Below are positions 8,506-15,308 of a stretch of 64,000 bases of DNA, piece after piece. The notes under the pieces are model-generated. The model searched no databases, was not told where the DNA came from, and was given only the letters and a program-made list of their open reading frames with translations. The stretch is from Streptomyces sp. NBC_00820 (lineage in GTDB: Bacteria > Actinomycetota > Actinomycetes > Streptomycetales > Streptomycetaceae). Location: assembly GCF_036347055.1 (NCBI RefSeq), contig NZ_CP108882.1, positions 4,506,501-4,570,500 of the forward strand, in the 5' to 3' direction. How positions within the stretch are numbered: position 1 is the stretch's first letter; each line of letters opens with the position of its first letter. The position numbers and the translations under genes were made by a program.

Positions 8506-9339
8506 TCAGGCGGTCGCACCGCGGCGCCGGCTGGCGTACCAGACGAGCCCGGCCGTCGCGGCGGCCGCTCCTATGGCCGCGGCCGCGACGAGCGCGGGCC
8601 GGGGCGGCACCGAGAGCGCGGGCAGCCGCTGCTTGAGCCGGACCGGCCGGCGGAACTCCAGAACCGGCCACCCGCGTGCGACGGCCTCGCGGCGCAGCGC
8701 GCGGTCGGGGTTCACGGCGTGCGGGTGCCCGACGGTCTGGAGCATCGGCAGGTCGGTCGCCGAATCGCTGTAGGCGTAGCTGCGGTCGAGGTCGTAGCCC
8801 TCGGACGCGGCCAGCTCCCTGATCGCCTCGGCCTTGGTCGGCCCGTAGGCGTAGTACTCCACCTCCCCGGTGAAGCAGCCGTCCTCGCCGACGACCATGC
8901 GCGTGGCCACCACCCGGTCCGCGCCGAGCAGCTCGCCGACCGGCTCGACCACCTCGGCGCCCGAGGTGGACACGATCACCACGTCGCGGCCGGCGGCGTG
9001 GTGCTCCTCGATGAGGGAGGCGGCCTCGTCGTAGATGATCGGGTCGATCAGTTCGTGCAGGGTCTCGGCGACGATCTCCTTCACCTGCTGCACGTTCCAC
9101 CCACGGCACATGGCGGACAGGTACTCGCGCATGCGCTCCATCTGGTCGTGGTCCATGCCGCCGACCAGGAACACGAACTGGGCGTATGCGGTACGCAGTG
9201 CGGCCCTGCGGTTGATCAGTCCGCCTTGGTAGAAGGACTTGCTGAAGGTGAGTGTGCTCGACTTCGCAATGACCGTCTTGTCCAGGTCGAAGAAGGCTGC
9301 TGCGCGGGGCAAGGAGTGGTTTTCCACGTCCCCGAGCAT
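8506..9339 (-). CDS. HAD-IB family phosphatase with C-terminal membrane anchor
   Basis: A 277-residue HAD hydrolase of the SerB-like IB group. Visible motifs are FFDLDKT near residue 17 (nucleophile and acid aspartates), VSTSG near 122, the lysine in GPTKAEAI near 167 and YSDSATDLPML near 190. A hydrophobic segment near residues 247-268 followed by arginines suggests an inner-membrane C-terminal anchor. The substrate is a phosphorylated metabolite or lipid I cannot name. S. coelicolor orthologues have been linked to morphological differentiation, as I recall. The ATG start has GGTGG 6 nt upstream. A GTG five codons in is a possible alternative. The gene is divergent from the 6C RNA and the Tad operon. 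Confidence 0.8.
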   Translation of the reverse strand: MLGDVENHSLPRAAAFFDLDKTVIAKSSTLTFSKSFYQGGLINRRAALRTAYAQFVFLVGGMDHDQMERMREYLSAMCRGWNVQQVKEIVAETLHELIDPIIYDEAASLIEEHHAAGRDVVIVSTSGAEVVEPVGELLGADRVVATRMVVGEDGCFTGEVEYYAYGPTKAEAIRELAASEGYDLDRSYAYSDSATDLPMLQTVGHPHAVNPDRALRREAVARGWPVLEFRRPVRLKQRLPALSVPPRPALVAAAAIGAAAATAGLVWYASRRRGATA

Positions 9340-9435
9340 AGGCGCCCACCATTCGGCGTAAGGTGGGGCGCGTGGGTTTGCCTGAGAAGGCTCTCGGGTA
9401 CACCATGGAAGTCACGGATCGTTCGCGACCGTGCT

Positions 9436-9530
9436 AACCCGGCCCGACTCCTCCCCCCCCGAGTCGGCCGTGGGGACGACCCCCGCTCTCCCCCCCGGCG
9501 GGGGTCGTCGCATGTCCAAATGGGTTTTCT
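9436..9530 (+). ncRNA. 6C RNA (two hairpins with C-run loops)
   Basis: Two adjacent stem-loops carry cytosine-rich loops. The first has arms at 9444-9450 and 9461-9467 and a loop with eight C. The second is a perfect 12-bp stem at 9475-9486/9498-9509 with seven C in the loop. Two hairpins with six or more loop cytosines define the actinobacterial 6C RNA family. The C-rich loops contain CCTCC-like sequence complementary to Shine-Dalgarno regions. A 6C RNA is known at the matching S. coelicolor position (scr3558, as I recall). The ends are approximate. A T-run at 9525-9528 or the hairpin at 9561 could be the terminator. Confidence 0.85.
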
Positions 9531-9560
9531 TCCTCCTTCAACCGGTTCGAGACCGGCATC

Positions 9561-9581
9561 GGGCGGCCTGAGCCGCCCTTT
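9561..9581 (+). terminator. Hairpin terminator downstream of 6C RNA
   Basis: GGGCGGC and GCCGCCC pair around CTGA and are followed by TTT. It could end the 6C transcript or insulate the Tad operon promoter. The rest of this gap (9582-9918) holds the promoter and leader of the Tad operon, in which I can assign nothing firmly. Confidence 0.5.
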
Positions 9582-9918
9582 CGTCATGCCCATGATTCGT
9601 AACCGAGGGTAATCGACGGACTGCTCTGTGGAAGTCGTACACCGACTGGACAGAGGTCACCGGTATGGGTGACGGAGATATTCACAACGGCTGAGTCGTC
9701 CACAGTTTTTGACCAAGATCCACACGATTTCCGGGATCGCTGCACCGTGATTCCAGCGCGCTCCGACCGCGGCGAGTTCATGGCCGGTTGCGATTGCCGG
9801 GCGCGCATGGCCGGTTCCCGCCGGCCGTTCATATGGAGGCCGGTTCCCGGTTCTCCGCATCTTTGGGAATCGCGTGGCACCGGGGGCTGCGCGGAAGAGG
9901 CAGCGAAGGGGAACACAC

Positions 9919-11025
9919 GTGACCGGAACCGTCACCCATGACCCGTCACCAGCCGCCGGAGGGCGGCCCGGACGGCCGCTCATCGTCACCGAGGACGCCG
10001 CACTCCTCGACGATCTCCTGCGCCTGTGCGCGGCCGCGGGCGCCACACCCGAGGTCCATCACGGCCTACCGGAACGCGGCGGTGGCTGGGACACGGCCCC
10101 GCTCGTCCTGGTCGGCGACGACGCGGCCCGCCGGGTGCGCGGGGCCGCGCGCCGGCGCGGAGTGGTGCTCGTCGGCCGCGACCAGGACGACTCCGGGGTG
10201 TGGAAACGGGCCGTCCAGATCGGCGCCGACCACGTCCTGATGCTGCCGGACGGCGAGCAGTGGCTGGTCGACCGCATCGCCGACGTCGCCGAGGGCGTCG
10301 GCCGCCCGGCCCTCACCGTCGGGGTCATCGGCGGCCGGGGCGGGGCCGGCGCGTCCACGCTCGCCTGCGCGCTCGCCGTCACCTCCGCGCGTGAGGGACT
10401 GCGCACCCTGCTCGTGGACGCCGATCCGCTGGGCGGCGGACTCGATGTGCTGCTCGGCGGCGAGAGCGCCGAGGGACTGCGCTGGCCCGCCTTCGCCGCC
10501 TCGCGCGGCCGCGTCGGCGGCGGCGCGCTGGAGGAATCACTGCCCGAACTGCACGCGCTGCGGGTGCTCAGCTGGGACCGCGGTGACTGCGTCGCCATCC
10601 CACCGCAGGCCGTCCGCGCGGTGCTCGCCGCAGGCCGGCGTCGTGGCGGCACGGTCGTAGTCGACCTCCCGCGCCGCCTGGACGACGGAGTCGCCGAGGC
10701 CCTCGCCCAGCTCGACCTGGCCCTGCTCGTCGTGCCCGCCGAACTGCGCGCGGTGGCGGCGGCCGGCCGGGTGGCCTCCGCCGTCGGCATGGTCGTACGG
10801 GACCTGCGCGTGGCCGTACGGGGGCCGTACGCGCCGGGCTTCGACGAGCGTGAGGTGGCCCGGCTGCTCGCCCTGCCCCTGGCCGGCGAGGTACCCGTCG
10901 AACCCGCGCTGCTGCGGCCGCGCGGCACCGCGAAACCGCCCGGCGCGAGCGGACGCGGCCCCCTGGCCCGGTTCTGCGCCACTTTCTGGGAACAGGCGCT
11001 GGTCGAGGCGGGAGGTGTGCGATGA
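9919..11025 (+). CDS. CpaE/TadZ-like, septum-site-determining (Ssd) family ATPase
   Basis: A 368-residue MinD-superfamily protein, first gene of the Tad operon. An N-terminal receiver-like domain (~20-125) precedes a Rossmann ATPase with GGRGGAGAST near residue 138. This P-loop lacks the signature lysine, as is typical of CpaE/TadZ and Ssd rather than true ParA. LLVDADPLGGGLD near 170 matches the family. TadZ/CpaE localise the Tad machine at the pole or septum, and Ssd homologues affect septation in mycobacteria. The GTG start follows AAGGGG with 8-nt spacing and removes an unlikely N-terminus. The stop overlaps the tadA start by 4 bp (ATGA). Confidence 0.85.
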   Translation: MTGTVTHDPSPAAGGRPGRPLIVTEDAALLDDLLRLCAAAGATPEVHHGLPERGGGWDTAPLVLVGDDAARRVRGAARRRGVVLVGRDQDDSGVWKRAVQIGADHVLMLPDGEQWLVDRIADVAEGVGRPALTVGVIGGRGGAGASTLACALAVTSAREGLRTLLVDADPLGGGLDVLLGGESAEGLRWPAFAASRGRVGGGALEESLPELHALRVLSWDRGDCVAIPPQAVRAVLAAGRRRGGTVVVDLPRRLDDGVAEALAQLDLALLVVPAELRAVAAAGRVASAVGMVVRDLRVAVRGPYAPGFDEREVARLLALPLAGEVPVEPALLRPRGTAKPPGASGRGPLARFCATFWEQALVEAGGVR

Positions 11026-12251
11026 CGCTCCCCGGATTCGACCCGGCGGACGGCGCGGCCCTGCTCGACGGCGTCCGCCGCCGGCTGGCCGAGAGCGGCG
11101 CCGAACCCACGCCCGCGCGCGTGGCGCAGGCGCTGCGCGAACAGGGCCGCGTGCTGGGCGACGCCGAAGTGCTCGGCGCGGCCGAGCGGCTGCGCTCCGA
11201 ACTCGTCGGCACCGGCCCCCTGGAGCCGCTGATGGCCGACCCGGACGTCACCGACGTCCTGGTATCCGCCCCGGACCGGGTGTGGGTGGACCGCGGCGGC
11301 GGCCTGGAGCTGACACCGGTGACCTTCCCCGACGCCGCGGCCGTACGGCGCCTCGCGCAGCGCCTGGCCGCCGTGGCCGGACGCCGCCTGGACGACGCGC
11401 GGCCCTGGGCGGACGCCCGCCTGCCCGACGGGACCCGGCTGCACGCGGTGCTGCCCCCGGTGGCCGTCGGCTGCACGTGCCTGTCCCTGCGGGTGGTGCG
11501 GCCCCGGGCGTTCACCCTCTCCGAACTGGTCGAGGCGGGCACCGTGCCACCCGGCGGCGAGCGGATCCTGCGGGCGCTGGTGACCGCCCGGCTGTCCTTC
11601 CTCGTCAGCGGCGGCACCGGCAGCGGCAAGACGACCTTGCTGAGCGCCCTGCTCGGTCTGACCGGGCCCGGCGAACGGATCGTGCTCGCCGAGGACTCTG
11701 CGGAGCTGAGACCGGAACACCCGCACGTCGTACGGCTGGAGACCCGGCCCGCGAACCAGGAGGGCGCCGGCCTGGTCACCCTGGAGGACCTCGTCCGCCA
11801 GGCCCTGCGGATGCGGCCGGACCGGCTGGTCGTCGGGGAGGTGCGGGGCCCGGAGGTGGTGCATCTGCTGGCCGCGCTCAACACGGGCCATGAGGGCGGC
11901 TGCGGCACCGTGCACGCCAACACGGCCGCCCGCGTCCCGGCCCGCCTGGAGGCACTGGGGACGGCGGCCGGGCTCGACCGGGCCGCGCTGCACAGCCAGG
12001 TGGCGGCCGCGCTGTCGGTGGTGCTCCACCTCGTACGGGACCGGTCCGGGCGGCGGCGGATCGCCGAGGTGCACGTGCTGGAGCGGGACGGCTCGGGGCT
12101 GGTTCGAACGGTGCCGGCGCTGCGGTGGGGCGAGCGGGCCTTCACCCGCGAGCACGGCTGGGAGCTGCTGCGGGACCTGCTGGGCGGCGAGTTCAGGAGC
12201 GGCGCGAGCGACGAGAACGGCGAGAACGACGAGAGGGGGCGGGTGGGGTGA
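11022..12251 (+). CDS. tadA: TadA/CpaF family secretion ATPase
   Basis: A 409-residue hexameric ATPase of the type II/IV secretion class, which powers assembly or export by the Tad apparatus at the cytoplasmic face. It shows Walker A GGTGSGKTTLL near residue 203, an ASP-box-like AEDSAELRP near 225 and Walker B-like RLVVGEVRG near 270. The His-box HANTAARVPARLEAL follows. The start overlaps the upstream gene (ATGA) and the end overlaps tadB (GTGA), so translation is coupled. The C-terminal Glu/Asn/Asp-rich tail (DENGENDERG) is outside the fold. Confidence 0.92.
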   Translation: MTLPGFDPADGAALLDGVRRRLAESGAEPTPARVAQALREQGRVLGDAEVLGAAERLRSELVGTGPLEPLMADPDVTDVLVSAPDRVWVDRGGGLELTPVTFPDAAAVRRLAQRLAAVAGRRLDDARPWADARLPDGTRLHAVLPPVAVGCTCLSLRVVRPRAFTLSELVEAGTVPPGGERILRALVTARLSFLVSGGTGSGKTTLLSALLGLTGPGERIVLAEDSAELRPEHPHVVRLETRPANQEGAGLVTLEDLVRQALRMRPDRLVVGEVRGPEVVHLLAALNTGHEGGCGTVHANTAARVPARLEALGTAAGLDRAALHSQVAAALSVVLHLVRDRSGRRRIAEVHVLERDGSGLVRTVPALRWGERAFTREHGWELLRDLLGGEFRSGASDENGENDERGRVG

Positions 12252-13129
12252 GGGGAGTGACCTACGGGGCGGGTGAGTTGGCGTGTTTCTGTGCCGCGGC
12301 GTGCCTCGGGGCCGTGATCTGGACGAGTGGCGGTCGGCACAGCGGAGTGCGCCGGGCGAGGCTGCTGCTCGCGGGCGCAGGCGTGGTGGCGGCCGGCCCG
12401 CCGTCCTGGGAGTGGGTTCTCGGTGAACTGCGCGGGCTGCGCGGGCGGTGGGGAGCCGAATGGTGGCTTCCTGTGGCCGGGCTGCTGATCGGGTTGCTGG
12501 GCGCCTCGGTGATTCCGGTCGTCGCGGGAGCGGCCGGGGTGCCGGTGCTGCGCCGGATCAGACTGGCCCGGCAGGCCAGGGACGCCAGGGAACGCAGGGT
12601 GGACGCGGTGATCGCCCTGTGCGGGGCGCTCGCCGGGGAGGTGCGCGCGGGACGGCAGCCCGGTGAGGCACTGCTGCGGGCCGCACGCGACTCCGACGGG
12701 CTGGGCGAGGTGCGGGCGGCCGTGGTCGCCGCGGCCCGGTTCGGCGGTGACGTGCCCGGAGCGCTCGCCGCCGCCGCTCGCCGGCCAGGGGCCGAGGGGC
12801 TGCTGGGGCTCGCCGCGTGCTGGCGGGTGGCCGTGGACCAGGGGGCCGGACTGGCCGCCGGCCTCGACCGGCTGGACGGCGCCCTGCGCGCGGAGCGGGA
12901 CCAGCGCGCCGACCTGCGCGCCCAGTTGTCCGGAGCCCGGGCCACGGCACTGATGCTCGCCGCGCTACCGGTCCTCGGGCTGCTCCTCGGCGCGGCCATG
13001 GGCGCCGACCCGCTGCGGGTGCTGCTGCACACCGGTGCCGGACTGGGCTGCCTGGCGGCCGGAGCGGTGTTCGAGGGCGCCGGGGTGTGGTGGGCGGCAC
13101 GGATCGTGCGCGGGGCGGAGGCGGCATGA
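12248..13129 (+). CDS. tadB: TadB-like inner-membrane platform protein
   Basis: A 293-residue membrane protein of the type II secretion F family. Hydrophobic helices lie near residues 10-50, 75-105 and 235-285, flanking a cytoplasmic helical F domain with the AGEVRAGRQPGEAL pattern. It forms the platform that interacts with the TadA ATPase. The GTG start at 12248 overlaps the tadA stop (GTGA), which fits the operon's coupling pattern. A GTG nine bases later is a weaker option because the purine run before it is too close. The stop overlaps the next gene by 4 bp. Confidence 0.85.
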   Translation: MRGVTYGAGELACFCAAACLGAVIWTSGGRHSGVRRARLLLAGAGVVAAGPPSWEWVLGELRGLRGRWGAEWWLPVAGLLIGLLGASVIPVVAGAAGVPVLRRIRLARQARDARERRVDAVIALCGALAGEVRAGRQPGEALLRAARDSDGLGEVRAAVVAAARFGGDVPGALAAAARRPGAEGLLGLAACWRVAVDQGAGLAAGLDRLDGALRAERDQRADLRAQLSGARATALMLAALPVLGLLLGAAMGADPLRVLLHTGAGLGCLAAGAVFEGAGVWWAARIVRGAEAA

Positions 13130-13911
13130 ACGGCGAGGTCGGCCACAGGCTGGGGATGGCCCTGGTCGCACTGTCGGCCGTGGGCTGGACGGCCTGGCGG
13201 CTGGCGGCGGCCCGGCGGCGGCGCCATACACGGCGCCGGGCGGCCGAGTTGTCGGCCCTGCGGGAGATCAAGTCCCGGCCGTCCTTCGAGGTCGCGGGCG
13301 CGGCCCGGCGATGGCTGCCGCCGGCCGGGGTGGTGTGCGGGGCGTGGGTGCTGATCGGCGGAGTCGCCGGTGTGCTGGTGGGGCTCGGTGCCGCCGCGGG
13401 GCTGTGGCGGTGGCGGCGCCGCCAGGCGGCGGCGAGCCCGGCCGAGGAGATCGACACCGCGGTCGCCTCCCGTCAACTCCCGCTCGCCGCCGAGCTGCTG
13501 GCCGCCTGCATCGCGGCCGGAGCCGGACCGGTCGTCGCCGCACAGGCCGTGGGGGAGGCGCTCGGCGGGCCCGTCGGGGACGCGCTGGCATGGGGCGCGG
13601 CAGAGGTACGGCTCGGCGGCGAACCGGCCGACGCCTGGCGGCGGTTGACCTTGCTGCCCGGCGCGTCCGCTCTGGCACGGCTGCTGGAACGGGCGGACCG
13701 GTCCGGGCTTCCCGCCGCCGGACCGGTCGCCCGGCTCGCCTCGGACGCGCGCGCGGAGCGCGCCCGGGCCGCCACGGTCCGGGCGCGCCGGGCGGCCGTG
13801 ATGGTCTCCGCGCCGGTGGGCCTGTGCTTCCTGCCCGCGTTCATCGCGCTCGGCGTGCTGCCCGTGGTGATCGGGCTCGCGGGAGGCGTGGTCGGAGGGG
13901 GTGGGGGCTGA
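13126..13911 (+). CDS. tadC: TadC-like inner-membrane platform protein
   Basis: A 261-residue protein with N-terminal helices (residues ~8-25 and 60-90), a cytoplasmic F-domain core (LAAELLAACIAAGAGPVVAAQAVG near 125) and C-terminal hydrophobic helices ending in a glycine-rich tail. It pairs with TadB in Tad systems. The ATG overlaps the tadB stop (ATGA). A 77-bp gap with 10-bp repeats separates it from the pilin-like gene, the first break in the coupling of this operon. Confidence 0.82.
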   Translation: MNGEVGHRLGMALVALSAVGWTAWRLAAARRRRHTRRRAAELSALREIKSRPSFEVAGAARRWLPPAGVVCGAWVLIGGVAGVLVGLGAAAGLWRWRRRQAAASPAEEIDTAVASRQLPLAAELLAACIAAGAGPVVAAQAVGEALGGPVGDALAWGAAEVRLGGEPADAWRRLTLLPGASALARLLERADRSGLPAAGPVARLASDARAERARAATVRARRAAVMVSAPVGLCFLPAFIALGVLPVVIGLAGGVVGGGGG

Positions 13912-13936
13912 CGGGGTCGAAGCGGGATGAAGAGAT

Positions 13937-13976
13937 CTGAAGTTGTCCGAAGTGGGCTGAAGTGAGCCGAAGAAGA
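13937..13976 (+). repeat. Four tandem 10-bp YYGAAGT-type repeats before the pilin-like gene
   Basis: Four consecutive 10-mers, CTGAAGTTGT, CCGAAGTGGG, CTGAAGTGAG and CCGAAGAAGA, share YYGAAG at exact 10-bp spacing, with a fifth partial copy upstream. They end just before the ribosome binding site of the DUF4244 gene. Their role is unknown: they could bind a regulator on one DNA face or form a purine-rich mRNA leader. Confidence 0.55.
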
Positions 13977-13988
13977 AGGGAACTTGAG

Positions 13989-14189
13989 ATGCGTGAGGCG
14001 ACGGTCAAGGCATGGGTGGCCCTACGGGAGCGATGCCGCAGGGACGCGGGGATGGTGACCTCCGAGTACGCGATGGGGATCATCGCGGCGGTCGGGTTCG
14101 CGTTGCTGCTCTACGAGGTCGTCACCAGCGGCCAGGTCAAGGCGGAGCTGCAGTCCATCGTGAAGCGGGCCCTCAGTGCGCGGATGTGA
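13989..14189 (+). CDS. DUF4244 pilin-like peptide
   Basis: A 66-residue peptide that looks like a class III (Flp-type) prepilin. It has a basic leader of 21 residues, then G/MVTSE, where cleavage after Gly would put Glu at +5 as in type IV pilins. A ~20-residue hydrophobic helix and a short charged end follow. It is probably the structural subunit handled by the Tad genes upstream. The ATG is preceded by AAGGG at 9 nt, better than the earlier in-frame GTG. No prepilin peptidase gene lies in the window, so processing would need one elsewhere. Confidence 0.8.
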   Translation: MREATVKAWVALRERCRRDAGMVTSEYAMGIIAAVGFALLLYEVVTSGQVKAELQSIVKRALSARM

Positions 14190-14571
14190 ACGAGGGACGG
14201 ACCGCGGGTTCGTGACCGCGGAGGCGGCCGTGGTGCTGTCCGTGCTAGTGGCGTTCACGATGGCGCTGGTCTGGGGGCTGCTCGCGATGGCGGCGCGGAT
14301 CCAGTGCGTGGACGCCGCCCGCGTGGGCGCCCGGGCCGCCGCCCGGCAGGACCCGGCGGAGGCGGTCGTACAGGTGACCCGGGAGGCGGCGCCGCGTGGG
14401 GCACGGGTGACCGTCGGCCGTGACGGGGACCAGGTCCGGGTGACGGTGGTGGCCGAGCCACCGGGACTGACGGGGCTGCCGTTCGAGGTGAGGGAGGAGG
14501 CGGTTGCCGCGGCGGAGGAGGCCGTGGGGGCAGGAGAGGAGGACATGAGGTCGAGGGGGACGGGGCCATGA
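14176..14571 (+). CDS. TadE-like pseudopilin
   Basis: A 131-residue TadE-family minor pilin. After a short leader comes DRGFVTAEAAVVL: cleavage after Gly gives Glu at +5, followed by a hydrophobic helix near residues 15-45 and a soluble extracytoplasmic domain with arginines and valines in beta-rich order. The GTG start at 14176 overlaps the pilin-like gene by 14 bp. The stop overlaps the next start by 4 bp (ATGA). It likely joins the Tad fibre or its assembly platform. Confidence 0.8.
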   Translation: MRGCERGTDRGFVTAEAAVVLSVLVAFTMALVWGLLAMAARIQCVDAARVGARAAARQDPAEAVVQVTREAAPRGARVTVGRDGDQVRVTVVAEPPGLTGLPFEVREEAVAAAEEAVGAGEEDMRSRGTGP

Positions 14572-15308
14572 GGCACTGGTCCGGGACCGGTTGGCCGGTC
14601 CTCCGGCCGCTCGGCCGGCAGGTCCCCCGGTCACCGTCGCTCGGCCGGCACCACTCCGACAGGGGTTCCGCCACCGTCTGGAGTCTCGGGGCGATCGCGG
14701 TGCTCTGCGTGGTCTTCGGTGCCGTGCTGGCCCTCGGGCAGGCCGTCGCCGTACGGCACCGGGCGGCCGGCGCGGCGGATCTCGCGGCGCTCGCGGCGGC
14801 GGACCACTGGGCCGAGGGCGGCGCGGGGGCCTGCGGCCGGGCGGAGCGGGTGGCGGCCGCCCAGGGGGCACGGCTGGCGCGGTGCGCGATCGTAGGGGAG
14901 ACCTCGGACGTGACCGCGGGGGCGGGACGGGGACTGTTCGCGGCGGAGGTCAGGGCCAGAGCGGGGCCGGCCGGGCCGGTGCGGCCCGTGCCACCGGTGC
15001 CGGTACCGGTCTCGCCCGCGTCGGCCGGGGGTCCGATCTCCGTCCCGAGCCCCGCCGACTGCTGCCGCGCCCCCGCCGGCTCCTGGCTCGGCTCCCGTCG
15101 GCACCAACTGCGGATGCGGTCGGCCCCGGGCACGGAAGTCGGTTTCAGACCCCCTCGTCCTCCGACTCGTCCTCCGACCCGTCCGCCGGCTCGTGCTCCT
15201 GCCCGTGCACCTGCCCGTCCTCCGGCCCGGCCTTCAGCCCGTTCCCCGGCTGCTCTTCCGGCTGTTCTTCCGGCTTCTCCTCCGGCGCCTCGCGCAACAG
15301 CACCGTGA
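14568..15308 (+). CDS. TadG-like / Rv3654c-type membrane-anchored protein with low-complexity tail
   Basis: The first ~135 residues match the Rv3654c-type TadE-like family: DRGSATVWSLGAIAVL, one transmembrane helix, RHRAAGAADLAALAAA, and two conserved cysteines (one after GGAGA, one in LARCAIVGE). At the pilin-like +5 position the usual Glu is Trp. The remaining ~110 residues are Pro/Arg/Ala repeats. The last 164 bp lie antisense to the 3' end of the helicase gene. The tail could be genuine overlap or run-on after an upstream frameshift, so the true C-terminus is uncertain. Confidence 0.65.
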   Translation: MRHWSGTGWPVLRPLGRQVPRSPSLGRHHSDRGSATVWSLGAIAVLCVVFGAVLALGQAVAVRHRAAGAADLAALAAADHWAEGGAGACGRAERVAAAQGARLARCAIVGETSDVTAGAGRGLFAAEVRARAGPAGPVRPVPPVPVPVSPASAGGPISVPSPADCCRAPAGSWLGSRRHQLRMRSAPGTEVGFRPPRPPTRPPTRPPARAPARAPARPPARPSARSPAALPAVLPASPPAPRATAP

